DNA of 36,858 bases from a virus. The stretch lies in the IMG/VR virus record IMGVR_UViG_3300008267_000363, positions 1 to 36,858 of that record; one strand, written 5' to 3'. This document shows positions 26,162 to 34,603 of this stretch, one piece after another. The notes below the pieces were generated by a model. The model ran no database searches. It worked only from the letters and a program-made list of their open reading frames with translations, and was not told the origin of the DNA. Numbering within the stretch: position 1 is the first letter of the stretch; each line of letters opens with the position of its first letter. Made by a program: the position numbers and the translations under genes.

Positions 26162-27748
26162 TTATGCATTGCGACCTTCAATTTTGAACTGCAATTGATT
26201 AATCCGTTGTTTTAGATCTTTGCTGAGTTTTACAACTTCAAGTGTGTTGGTATCCAATTCCTTGCCGTCGGCAGTGGTTTTTTGTGCCAGGATGCCTGCC
26301 TTGAATTGCGCCAATACATACTCTGCTATTTTTGGAACCACAGTTGTAACATAGTTATTTTCTGCCGCTTGATATTCAGCGTTGACTGCTGCCCATTCAC
26401 TTTCTTTTATTGTCTGTTGATTTTCCAGAGCCGCAACTTTGCTAACAAAACTAGTCAAGAAAGCTGTACGAGCTTTGGTCAGTGCAACTACAGTTTTTAA
26501 TGCTGATTGTGCTGTTGCTTGTGCCGCAGGATCAGCTGCGGTTGGTGTACCATAGTTGACTGGCGGTATTTTATCGTTGCCTGCAATACGACTGCTGGCA
26601 GCATCCACTGTGGCTCTACTCACAGTGTCAGTTGATGGAATAGGTATCTGCATGTCTTTGAAAGTGTCTGGTATTTTGGTTGCAACGGCATTGACTGCAA
26701 ATGCGCCATCGCGGACTGCGGTGTTCATGGCTGCTTTGACTGCACCTGTTGCGTCTCCGGGTATGGGCAGGCCTTTGGCAAACGCTTCAGCATTGGGCAG
26801 ACTCTTGGCAGCATTTAGTGCCATGCCTGCAAGACCTTGTGCAGATAAATTAGCAACTGGTATTCCCACTGCGCCCAGGCCTGCTACTCCTTTGGCCATG
26901 AGATCCTGCTGTATCAGGCCCTGAGTTGACGGACTGGCCAGCAATCCACTCAGCCCTTGTATTCCATCTTTTCCAGTCCAGCTTGCGGGACTTTTTGCAA
27001 TTGCTGCTAGGCTACTGGTGCCCTGTGCAAGCAGATTGCTGATGCCTGGCTTGACATAGCCAGCAGTTTCAAGTTGTTGAATGTTTAGTCCATACTCGCC
27101 AATGCCCTTGGCGTTGCTGATTGTGCTGGCCGATTGTGCCACTAGATTTTTGGCCTGTGCCAATACTCCAGTAACTTGTGCTGAGGTCATGGGTCCTATG
27201 CCACTCACTGCTGGTATAGTTTTGGCAAAATTAGCAACGTTGATTGGACTTGCGCCTAGAGGTGTTTTTGTCAATGCCGTGTTGATTGTTTGCAGTGCTG
27301 ATGTTGCAACACTGCCAGCCTTGGCGGCTGCTCCAACCAAGGCAGATCCAACTCCGCTGATGGAAGACACTGCTGGTCCTACCAATGCTGTCAGTCCTGC
27401 TGCTGTGCCCGCTAGACTGCCGCCCAGTGCGCCACCAGCCTGTGCCAGTGCGCTGGATGCTGATCCCAGTGCAGAACCAAGTCCAGCTTGTGCCTGTGCA
27501 ACTGACGCCTGAGCACCCGGCAAACCGTCTGCTGCTTGAGTAGCTGCACTGAGTACATCACCAGCTTTGAATCCCACCAGTCCGCCTGCAGCGGCTTGTT
27601 TTTTAAAAATCTCAAGTGCTTGTTCGCGAGTAAGATCTGGAGGTCCTTTGATCTCAAATAATTTTGTTGTACCATCTGCATTGGTTGTGGCACCTGCTGC
27701 TGCGGCAGCATTTTTCAATTGGTCAAGGTTGAATGTAAAATTGCCCAT
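26162..27748 (-). CDS. Alanine-rich tail-module protein, function unknown
   Basis: This encodes 528 residues from the ATG at 27748 (MGNFTFNLDQLKNAAAA), directly after the gp5-like stop. An in-frame ATG at 27823 lies inside gp5 and is unlikely. The first 45 residues look like a small globular domain (LTREQALEIFKKQAAAGGL). Residues about 45-400 are Ala/Gly/Ser-rich with repeated AQA, GLGSALG and SAL patterns, either helical bundles or a flexible region. The last 110 residues are strongly helical with likely coiled coils (KVAALENQQ, LSKDLKQRINQLQFKIE). Its place between gp5 and gp25 suggests a central hub or spike-associated part. I do not recognise a family, and no PAAR tip motif is visible. 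Confidence 0.6.
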   Translation of the reverse strand: MGNFTFNLDQLKNAAAAAGATTNADGTTKLFEIKGPPDLTREQALEIFKKQAAAGGLVGFKAGDVLSAATQAADGLPGAQASVAQAQAGLGSALGSASSALAQAGGALGGSLAGTAAGLTALVGPAVSSISGVGSALVGAAAKAGSVATSALQTINTALTKTPLGASPINVANFAKTIPAVSGIGPMTSAQVTGVLAQAKNLVAQSASTISNAKGIGEYGLNIQQLETAGYVKPGISNLLAQGTSSLAAIAKSPASWTGKDGIQGLSGLLASPSTQGLIQQDLMAKGVAGLGAVGIPVANLSAQGLAGMALNAAKSLPNAEAFAKGLPIPGDATGAVKAAMNTAVRDGAFAVNAVATKIPDTFKDMQIPIPSTDTVSRATVDAASSRIAGNDKIPPVNYGTPTAADPAAQATAQSALKTVVALTKARTAFLTSFVSKVAALENQQTIKESEWAAVNAEYQAAENNYVTTVVPKIAEYVLAQFKAGILAQKTTADGKELDTNTLEVVKLSKDLKQRINQLQFKIEGRNA

Positions 27749-27749
27749 G

Positions 27750-29267
27750 TTATTTTGCCTGTATCTCCACGCCAGGTGGCACTGGGCTTGCACCCGGAGG
27801 TGGTGTGGGCTTGCCTTCTTCAAATGCCACTTTTACATCAACGCCTTTGTTGTGATATGGATACGGTTCGTGAGTAGGAGCTCGACTCACCACACTTTCC
27901 AGACTGTTGGCACTGACTTGCCAGCCTTTGCTGGTGCTGAATTTGGTGTCATCAAACACAGTTTTTACAATAGGCGCGGCTGCGGTTACCTTGCCTGCCT
28001 TGGGACCGTTCAGGTCAAGTGTGCCGCCATCAAGCACCAGTGCCCCTGCTGCTCCCCAGGCGCCCGATGCACTGTTCAGCGTTAGCACACCATCGGCCTT
28101 GACGCCAATTGTGCCAGCACTGTACAAGGTAATATCTTGTTGTGCTCGTAGTGAAATAGTAGTGTCACTTTCAATCTGAAATCCGCTGCGGGCTTTGGCC
28201 TTGATTGAGCGTCCAGCAAACATGTTGATATCTCGATCAGCGTGTAGATTGATGTCGCCACGGGTGCGCACGTTGACTGAGTTTGTGGCATACACATCCA
28301 CTGTGCCTTCTACACCGAACTCCAGCCAGGCCTGTCCATTGGCATGAGTGATGTAAAAGAAATTGCCTGTATCACTCATGGTGATTTGATGACCTTTTGA
28401 GGTTCTCAATCTAAACAAGGCATTGTCGCCTTCAAGATCGCCGTCATCCATCACTAGACTGTGTCCGCCCACTCGGCCAATGACCTTGGCATCGCTGGGT
28501 TTGATTTCTCCGTCATTTAGTTTGGTTCTAATGTCATTGGCATTCATGCCACCCTGATAGATAGCCACTCCCGGAGTACTGACACCAAACACAGCACTGG
28601 GAGTTTCGCGCTGACTGCTGGAACGTATGGTGCCACGTTCTAGGTCATTGATTAGTCCTTGTTGAAATAGACTCTGTGCCAGATAACCATGCACAGGTTT
28701 TGGTTGCTCAAAGAATCTGGGATTGTTGAAAATCTCATCATTGAGGGTGTTGATTTCTGTCACTGGTAGGCGGACTGCGTTGGCAAAATATGCTTCTTGA
28801 TTCTTGTTGCCTGTGACATAACGATTCGACGATGCGATTGCAGGCACCATGTTGCCCAGGCCTTGCTCAGGAATCACTCCAATATAGAATCCTTGACTAC
28901 GATCACCATTGACAAATATACACACCACAGTGATGCCCACGTCCGGTGGGGTGAACCACATGCCGTAGCTGTTTTCATTGCCAGGATAGGCACCTACTCC
29001 ATCAGTGGTGCCACCTGTGGCCGGCAACGGAGTTGATCCAAAGAATGACGGCATGTAACTGACAGTGGTCCAATTGGTATCGTCATCCATGCTGGCTTTG
29101 CCTCCAGCAGCAAATGCTTCAATATACACACGCAATCTTCCCGATCTTGTGGGGTCTACTGTGCTCATTACTAAACCAGTAAACGGTCCAAATTCTGCGG
29201 GCATACCTCCGCGATCTAGTTTAAAATTGCCTGCTCGGCCTCTTGTGCGTGGGTTAATTTCTGCCAT
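27750..29267 (-). CDS. 5: Baseplate hub spike protein gp5-like, without lysozyme domain
   Basis: This encodes 505 residues. Residues about 25-140 form the OB-fold of the gp5/VgrG family (FTGLVMSTVDPTRSGRLRVY, WFTPPDVGITVVCIFVNGD). Residues about 310-425 show alternating short strands with an eight-residue rhythm (VDVYATNSVNVR, DINLHADRDINMFAG, SIKAKA), the triple-stranded beta-helix needle. Between them, where T4 gp5 carries its lysozyme, I see only about 100 residues without a catalytic Glu-Asp-Thr pattern. The end contains the THEPYPYH motif I associate with marine phage spikes, then a proline-rich tail. An AAGGA ribosome binding site lies upstream. The protein should form the membrane-piercing spike below the hub. 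Confidence 0.8.
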   Translation of the reverse strand: MAEINPRTRGRAGNFKLDRGGMPAEFGPFTGLVMSTVDPTRSGRLRVYIEAFAAGGKASMDDDTNWTTVSYMPSFFGSTPLPATGGTTDGVGAYPGNENSYGMWFTPPDVGITVVCIFVNGDRSQGFYIGVIPEQGLGNMVPAIASSNRYVTGNKNQEAYFANAVRLPVTEINTLNDEIFNNPRFFEQPKPVHGYLAQSLFQQGLINDLERGTIRSSSQRETPSAVFGVSTPGVAIYQGGMNANDIRTKLNDGEIKPSDAKVIGRVGGHSLVMDDGDLEGDNALFRLRTSKGHQITMSDTGNFFYITHANGQAWLEFGVEGTVDVYATNSVNVRTRGDINLHADRDINMFAGRSIKAKARSGFQIESDTTISLRAQQDITLYSAGTIGVKADGVLTLNSASGAWGAAGALVLDGGTLDLNGPKAGKVTAAAPIVKTVFDDTKFSTSKGWQVSANSLESVVSRAPTHEPYPYHNKGVDVKVAFEEGKPTPPPGASPVPPGVEIQAK

Positions 29268-29275
29268 GTTGTTCC

Positions 29276-32119
29276 TTAACGGTCTTTAACTATTTGCTGT
29301 GTTGACGAGCCGCCTGTGGTACCCGGAACTGCGCCACGACGTGGTCCAGCCGCAGCTTGAGTCAGTTGTCCAACTATTTGTGTAGCCGACAAGTTTGTCT
29401 GCCCTGACAACACCTGTGGCAATTTTGGAGGTCCAAGGCCTATTGTCTCAGATACTATACCAATAGCGCCACCAGTGCCACTAGTAGCCGGGAGTGGTGG
29501 TCCAGCAGGCAGCAAGGTAGGGCCAAGAGTGGTCAGTACTCCCGGCTCAATAGTGGCACGACCTACTGAGGCACCTGTTTTGAATGATCCTTGTGCTCCT
29601 AGAAGTGCTGCTGAAGCATCAATAGAGTTATCAACACTTCTTGCTGTGGCAAGTCGGGTTGCAGGGAAACGAGATGCTAGGCTGTTAGTTTCAGCGGTGT
29701 TGGCTGCTGCTGTGGCTGCGGCTGCTGCCTCAGCACGTTGTTGCGGATCTTGAACTGTGTTTGCACCTTCTGCAGACGGTGCACCAGGTGCGCCTTCTTC
29801 AGCTGTAGGTTTTGGAAACAAGAACAATGTTCCTTCTAGTGTTTGTTCAAATTTTCCACCTCTAAATTCACTAACCACCTTGACGGCTTGATATACTCTG
29901 CTTTGAACTGCTTCTCTTGTGGTATTGGCATTGCCAGAATAGGCGCCCGAGTAAGGATCCGCTAGGCCAGTGTCTATGTTGTAGTCTTCGGGGCGTTGCC
30001 ATAGCATTTCAAACAGCACATCGCCAGTTTCAAAAGAGATACTGCCATCTGGTGCAAAACCTGTGAGTACTTCTACTTTGTTTTCACCTTCTTTGATTTC
30101 TTTGAACAAACTGCCTTGTTGTATCCAATCAGGGTCACCAATTATTTTTACTTTGCAATTTCTCATGTCTCCAGGACTGAACAAATATTCAGCTGCATTG
30201 GCAGCAGGTTCGTTGACTGGGCCTTTTTGTCCTGAACTGGTTTCGTTGCTGCGAGGAGCACTGGTATATTTCACAATATTATTTGCATTGCTGGTATACA
30301 GTAATCTTGTGTCTGCTGCTATGCTGTTGGTTTCGCTATTGCCCGACACTGTGATTGTGTATAATGCATTCAGCGTTTCTTGATATTCTAGCACCGCCAC
30401 ATTTTGTCCAGTAAACCAATAGGGATATCGTTTGTGTATCCCGTAAAATTTACTGACTGGGAAATACTTGCTGTTGAGATTTGACGGAACAAAAGGTCTA
30501 ACCACATACTTGATTTTGTAAGCGTAATCATTTCTCAGCGGATCAATGTCGTCACCAATACGTGTGGCAAACATTGTTATTATAAACCAGGATACTGGCT
30601 TGTTTCTAGCATTGGGATTGGGCAATGCTCTGCCATCTGTTTGCAATATAACCAGCTGCTGATTTTGGATATAACTGCTGTTACGAATAGTAAGTTCTAT
30701 GGCCTGCGTTATCATTTGTCCGGCCGTGATACTAAAACTCTCACTTACTGAGTCAACTGTGGTTGTTTCTTGATTGAGACTTTTGGGATCTTTGCTAGCT
30801 GTTTGACCAGCTGCAAATTTAGCCTTGTCATTCTGGACCTGGCCAAGTGGTTTCAGTGTTGCATCTGAAATAGCTGATGCAGGAATACCAGGAATACCTT
30901 GAAATTCAATTGAATATTCATCGGCTATTGTAAAGGTGCCATCCTCCACTAGCTGTTGAGCGGCGGCATTTAACGCCCCCATGAGACCTTGTGTGAGTGT
31001 TGTCTTGGCAGTTGGTGCTGCGGCAGCATTAGACGGTGCTGTGCCTTGTTTTGCAAATCTATTGTCACTTCCGTCTGGCGTAGCGGCTGCTGTACCCCCT
31101 TGTCTTAAATTTCTTGCTGCTGCGGTATTCCTGATTTGTGTTCTTTCAGCGTCGGCAGTGGCATCTAGTGCCTGGTTGTCGCCGCCTAGTAGTCCGCCCA
31201 CGGTGCTGTCTACCAACTGCATGTCAGATTGCACTGATCCTCGTCCGGTAGAGCCACCAATCTGTTGTCCAACCGGAACACAGTTCCATTCATACACTAC
31301 AGTTTTTGATCCTACACTCCAGTTGATACTGTTTAGTCTAAAGGGTATGAATTTTTCAATCACAACTTTGGGGTCACTTGACCCACTATCTTCGCCCAGG
31401 CTGCGTATTGGATATACTATATTTCCACCTTCGTCGTAGCCGTAAAATCGTATCACCGTAAGATATTCAGTGGCAGTGTAATTTACTCCCACATCAGACT
31501 CACTACCTTGTTGTAAATTTTTTGCAGCTTCATACAGTCGGTCAATCAGAGTCATGCCCTGTGGTTCAACCACTGTTATTTTCATGGTCGCTGCCATTTG
31601 ACTAGCACCAACGGCTTTGCCTAGAGGCAAAGTATCCACTGTCAACGCATCAATATAAAAGTCATCTCCAAAAAATGGATTTCTACCACCACCAACTCCG
31701 GTAGCAGATTTTGTTGATCCCATTCCATCCATTTTTCCACCTACGTTGGGACCTGCTCCACCGCTTTGAAACAACAAAAAGTAGCCATCAATTTTTTTAC
31801 TCTTGCTGCGCAAAAGCGTTTCGTACTGTTTGCCAGCCAGCATATAAACTGATATTGAATATGAATAGCTGTAGTAGTTGTCTAGGGGATTGGCACGGGG
31901 AGAAATTTTGATGCTGGTATAATCGTCCGTTTCGGCATTTTGATTTGCAGCACCGGCATTTTCGGCAGCGTCATCTCTAGTGGGTGTGCCCGGATTTGTT
32001 GCAAGTTGTGCCGCTTGTGCAGGATCTTGACCAAATGCAGTATTGGGTGCCGGAATTGCTCGACCACTGTTGCTGCCAGGACCAGTTGCTTGTGTTTGTA
32101 CCGTGGTGCGGGTGGCCAT
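29276..32119 (-). CDS. Large baseplate hub candidate (gp27 position), tail protein
   Basis: This encodes 947 residues. The N-terminal 70 and C-terminal 160 residues are Ala/Gly/Thr/Gln-rich and probably disordered. The ordered part starts with YYSYSYSISVYMLAG, continues with FYIDALTVDTLPLG, MAATMKITVVEPQGMTLIDRLYE and YLTVIRFYGYDEGG, and ends near VVSEFRGGKFEQTLEGTLFLFP. The last segment recalls the C-terminal strands of gp27/gpD-type hub proteins. Lying directly upstream of gp5, whose partner is gp27, it is the best candidate for the hub ring. It is more than twice the size of T4 gp27 (391 residues), and direct similarity cannot be shown by eye. The same family is seen in marine T4-like phages as an unnamed structural protein. 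Confidence 0.5.
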   Translation of the reverse strand: MATRTTVQTQATGPGSNSGRAIPAPNTAFGQDPAQAAQLATNPGTPTRDDAAENAGAANQNAETDDYTSIKISPRANPLDNYYSYSYSISVYMLAGKQYETLLRSKSKKIDGYFLLFQSGGAGPNVGGKMDGMGSTKSATGVGGGRNPFFGDDFYIDALTVDTLPLGKAVGASQMAATMKITVVEPQGMTLIDRLYEAAKNLQQGSESDVGVNYTATEYLTVIRFYGYDEGGNIVYPIRSLGEDSGSSDPKVVIEKFIPFRLNSINWSVGSKTVVYEWNCVPVGQQIGGSTGRGSVQSDMQLVDSTVGGLLGGDNQALDATADAERTQIRNTAAARNLRQGGTAAATPDGSDNRFAKQGTAPSNAAAAPTAKTTLTQGLMGALNAAAQQLVEDGTFTIADEYSIEFQGIPGIPASAISDATLKPLGQVQNDKAKFAAGQTASKDPKSLNQETTTVDSVSESFSITAGQMITQAIELTIRNSSYIQNQQLVILQTDGRALPNPNARNKPVSWFIITMFATRIGDDIDPLRNDYAYKIKYVVRPFVPSNLNSKYFPVSKFYGIHKRYPYWFTGQNVAVLEYQETLNALYTITVSGNSETNSIAADTRLLYTSNANNIVKYTSAPRSNETSSGQKGPVNEPAANAAEYLFSPGDMRNCKVKIIGDPDWIQQGSLFKEIKEGENKVEVLTGFAPDGSISFETGDVLFEMLWQRPEDYNIDTGLADPYSGAYSGNANTTREAVQSRVYQAVKVVSEFRGGKFEQTLEGTLFLFPKPTAEEGAPGAPSAEGANTVQDPQQRAEAAAAATAAANTAETNSLASRFPATRLATARSVDNSIDASAALLGAQGSFKTGASVGRATIEPGVLTTLGPTLLPAGPPLPATSGTGGAIGIVSETIGLGPPKLPQVLSGQTNLSATQIVGQLTQAAAGPRRGAVPGTTGGSSTQQIVKDR

Positions 32120-32122
32120 CCT

Positions 32123-32425
32123 TTAGATCCCCAGGGCCGATTTCAGCGTGGTCATTTTTGGCAGATATATTTGTACATCAACCGCAAAGTCCAGGGGTGG
32201 TGCAGTCAGTGTGTTGGGATTGCGTTGATAAAACACCCACCACAAGGAAGCATTTTGATACAGGTCATAGGCCAACAAGTCAGGTCTATACTGATATGTG
32301 GTGTTGATTGTAAACGACAAGTCATCATCCTCTCTGGGTATGGGTCTATTGACCATGGTGTCAAGAAAAAATTGACTGTAACCTGTTTCAAAATACGGGC
32401 TAGTAGAATCATATGCAATTGCCAT
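32123..32425 (-). CDS. 53: Baseplate wedge protein gp53-like
   Basis: This encodes 100 residues. The C-terminal half, YRPDLLAYDLYQNASLWWVF then YQRNPN and DVQIYLPK, matches the LysM-like domain of T4 gp53: a helix with D-LA-DLY, the LWW helix, then a strand ending in LP. T4 gp53 has 196 residues, so this version keeps the conserved domain and a shorter N-terminus. gp53 clamps the wedge complexes together around the hub. The gene starts within the stop of the upstream gp48/54-like gene (TAATG) and is four bases from the next gene, consistent with coupled translation of baseplate parts. Confidence 0.8.
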   Translation of the reverse strand: MAIAYDSTSPYFETGYSQFFLDTMVNRPIPREDDDLSFTINTTYQYRPDLLAYDLYQNASLWWVFYQRNPNTLTAPPLDFAVDVQIYLPKMTTLKSALGI

Positions 32426-34488
32426 TACCAGAATCCTCCTTTGAGTAGTCTACCGCTGGCAAATCCTTCAAGGCTGAACTGTTTGCTGACTTGGCTGCGA
32501 GTTTGCACAGGTATTAGCGTGATATCAATTTCCATCTTGGTTGGTACATAGTTGGCTTCGTTTGTGTTGTTTACACTGGCAAACAAGGAATTTTGAGCTG
32601 GTTTTGTTGACATTCCAGCCGGGGGCAGCAGCGCATTGGCCAGTCGTAACGCTCCAGCAAAGTTGATACCACCAGGGCTTGTGGATCTAGGGGTTTGCCG
32701 ATTGCTCATGTTGGGACCAAAGTTGTTGGGTGCGTCTGTTCTTATGTAGTCTACTTCGTTGGGCAGACTGTAATTAAATGACGATACTACACAGGCATGA
32801 TTGTTAAATTGCCAGCCGCCGTAGCCGCTGAGATACACCAGGGGCGGCGGTGTTCCGCGCTGAGCGTCTTGGCCGTAAAACATCTTGGTCACACTTCTGA
32901 AAAAGTGTATCACTGCCAGCAGGTATGCTGCTTCTCTAGTGTCTTGCGCTGTGAATGTAGCACGTATCTGCACGTCTCCTACACTGCTGCTTTTGTAAAA
33001 CAGGCCGCGATAGTTGGAATGTATCAGATTGTATTTTTCATAGTCTGCGTTGTAGCTTGTGGTAATGTTGGGAGTGTAGGGAAATATCACTCCGTTGGTG
33101 GCAGTGAGTGGTGCCAGGACACCTGCGGCACTGCCTGCATTGTACAGGTAGTTGCTGTTGGGGGCCAGACTGAGTCTAACACGCCAGTCACCGTTGTTGG
33201 GCTGCTTGTAACGACTCTGCAGGGTGCCTTGACTCTTGGCATTGCCTCTGAGTCCGGCCAGGAAATTTGCTTCGTTTTGAGCTTCTTCATCAGTTTGCTC
33301 TGGAATACCAAATTGACTATCTTGTTGGGCAGTTTGTTGATTGTTAAGACTTTGATCTGAACTGGTCTCAACTGGCGCAGGGTCGGTTGACAACTGAGTT
33401 GGATCAGCTCCGGCAGTTTCGTCGCTGGTAAACCTGTAATCATTTCCCAGTTCTTCAGCACCAACATTTGCGGGTTCAAACTTGGCCACTGGCGGATCAT
33501 TGAATCTTGTTTCTGCATCAAGTCGAGCAGCTTCAAACGGATCATCCGCAGGATCAACTTCCATTGGCACCTGGCGCATTGGTTGCCCATCAGCACCCAG
33601 CGGTGCTGCTTGACTATATGTGCCATCGCTTGCACCCGGAGTACTAACTGAGACTGGTTCAAATGGCACCTGTGGTATTGGTTGGCCATCAGCACCTAGT
33701 GGTGCTGCTTGTTTGTATGATCTATCAGTAGCCAACGAAGTAGTAGCATCCAGTTGAGTTTCGTTTTGTTGTGATAACTTTTGATCTTCATTTGGATCAA
33801 CTGCCTGGTTAACACTTGACTTTCCTGTGCTAACTGTTTGCGTGGTTGTTGTGGTATTGGGTACCGTAGTTATGGTTGCTGGGGTTGTTGACTCGGCATC
33901 AATTTGCTGATTTTTAAGTGCGCCTCTTTCAGCCGACAGTGTGTCAAGTTTTTCTTGACGTTGCTGTTTTTCTTCAGCACTAAGCGGTGGTAGGCCTTGT
34001 TTTTTTCTAGCAAAGTCGCTGGGATTGTCTTTGGTAAATTGATCAATTTCGGCTTGCTTTGCATTAATCGCCGGTTGTATTGCTGTACTAGTTGAATTGG
34101 CAACTCTAGGTCCAGCAGTAATTGTAGTTGACCCGCCACCACTTACTGTTGCTGTGCTGGTAGTAGTATATGTTACTGGGGTAACTTTACCCGGTGGGGC
34201 TTTGGCATCTTCGGCATAATCAACTTGCTCAAAGTTAGATGAAGACGCTAGGCCTTGATTAAATCTATTACTTTCTGCAACATTAGCAGCAGTTACTTTA
34301 TCATAATCAACACCTGCAACTTTACCGCCGCCGGCTATAGTGGCGCCCAGTTGGCCATTACTGCCAAGGGAGTAGTTACCGGTGTCAGCTTCAGATATGC
34401 CGGATTGTATAAACGCCGCATCTTGAGACATGCCCGATTGCACCAGCCTGTTATAAGCTGCTGCTTTGTTTGCATCATATCCTGCCAT
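32425..34488 (-). CDS. gp48/gp54-like tail tube-baseplate junction protein with long disordered N-terminus
   Basis: This encodes 687 residues. Roughly the first 420 are Gln/Thr/Ala/Ser-rich, low complexity and probably disordered, with a 33-residue spaced duplication (AAPLGADGQP twice). The C-terminal 260 residues are globular: VRLSLAPNSNYLYN, VIFPYTPNITTSYNADYEKY, TREAAYLLAVIHFFRSVTK, a CVVSSFNYSLPNEVDYI strand pair and PTKMEIDITLIPVQTRSQ. The order of these elements resembles T4 gp48 (helix in the middle, final strand before the C-terminus), which caps the baseplate and nucleates the tail tube. The assignment to gp48 rather than gp54 is not possible here. It is the first gene of the minus-strand operon, with an AGGAAAC ribosome binding site. 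Confidence 0.6.
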   Translation of the reverse strand: MAGYDANKAAAYNRLVQSGMSQDAAFIQSGISEADTGNYSLGSNGQLGATIAGGGKVAGVDYDKVTAANVAESNRFNQGLASSSNFEQVDYAEDAKAPPGKVTPVTYTTTSTATVSGGGSTTITAGPRVANSTSTAIQPAINAKQAEIDQFTKDNPSDFARKKQGLPPLSAEEKQQRQEKLDTLSAERGALKNQQIDAESTTPATITTVPNTTTTTQTVSTGKSSVNQAVDPNEDQKLSQQNETQLDATTSLATDRSYKQAAPLGADGQPIPQVPFEPVSVSTPGASDGTYSQAAPLGADGQPMRQVPMEVDPADDPFEAARLDAETRFNDPPVAKFEPANVGAEELGNDYRFTSDETAGADPTQLSTDPAPVETSSDQSLNNQQTAQQDSQFGIPEQTDEEAQNEANFLAGLRGNAKSQGTLQSRYKQPNNGDWRVRLSLAPNSNYLYNAGSAAGVLAPLTATNGVIFPYTPNITTSYNADYEKYNLIHSNYRGLFYKSSSVGDVQIRATFTAQDTREAAYLLAVIHFFRSVTKMFYGQDAQRGTPPPLVYLSGYGGWQFNNHACVVSSFNYSLPNEVDYIRTDAPNNFGPNMSNRQTPRSTSPGGINFAGALRLANALLPPAGMSTKPAQNSLFASVNNTNEANYVPTKMEIDITLIPVQTRSQVSKQFSLEGFASGRLLKGGFW

Positions 34489-34508
34489 AATTATTGTTTC
34501 CTATATCT

Positions 34509-34516
34509 TATTTACC
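34509..34516 (-). promoter_or_regulatory. GGTAAATA late-promoter-like octamer at head of tail operon
   Basis: The minus strand reads GGTAAATA, then AGATAT and the AGGAAAC ribosome binding site, with the ATG of the first structural gene 20 bases downstream. The spacing to the ribosome binding site is nearly the same as at the exact TATAAATA before the tail fibre. It is the best candidate for the main late promoter of the operon. Confidence 0.5.
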
Positions 34517-34547
34517 CAAATTTTTAACGGCGTAGTTAAACAAAAGG

Positions 34548-34575
34548 TTGACAACTGCTGCAAATATGTTATACT
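34548..34575 (+). promoter_or_regulatory. Sigma70-type promoter of gp55 gene
   Basis: A perfect TTGACA (34548-34553), a 16-base spacer and TATACT (34570-34575, five of six matches to TATAAT) point rightwards. The expected start is near 34582, giving a short leader with AGGAG (34588-34592) before the ATG at 34604. This is what one expects of a promoter read by host RNA polymerase early or in mid infection. Confidence 0.75.
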
Positions 34576-34603
34576 AAGTACATATCAGGAGACTACGACA
34601 CCT

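Noticed and set aside
27749-27823. Upstream ATG for the Ala-rich gene
   Set aside because: The extra 25 residues are read from within the gp5 C-terminus in another frame and are unlike a natural N-terminus; MGNFTF at 27748 starts right after the gp5 stop.
27567-28085. A 172-codon open frame on the plus strand
   Set aside because: It is opposite gp5 and the Ala-rich gene; low complexity coding on the minus strand keeps stop codons rare on the opposite strand.
31940-32551. A 203-codon open frame on the plus strand
   Set aside because: It lies opposite the gp53, hub candidate and gp48/54-like genes, has Cys/Arg-rich nonsense-like composition, and spans gene boundaries of the minus strand. It is a shadow frame.
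34466-34603. Upstream ATG for the gp55 gene
   Set aside because: It would place the start inside the divergent gene and upstream of the promoter; the ATG at 34604 has a ribosome binding site and gives a sensible N-terminus.
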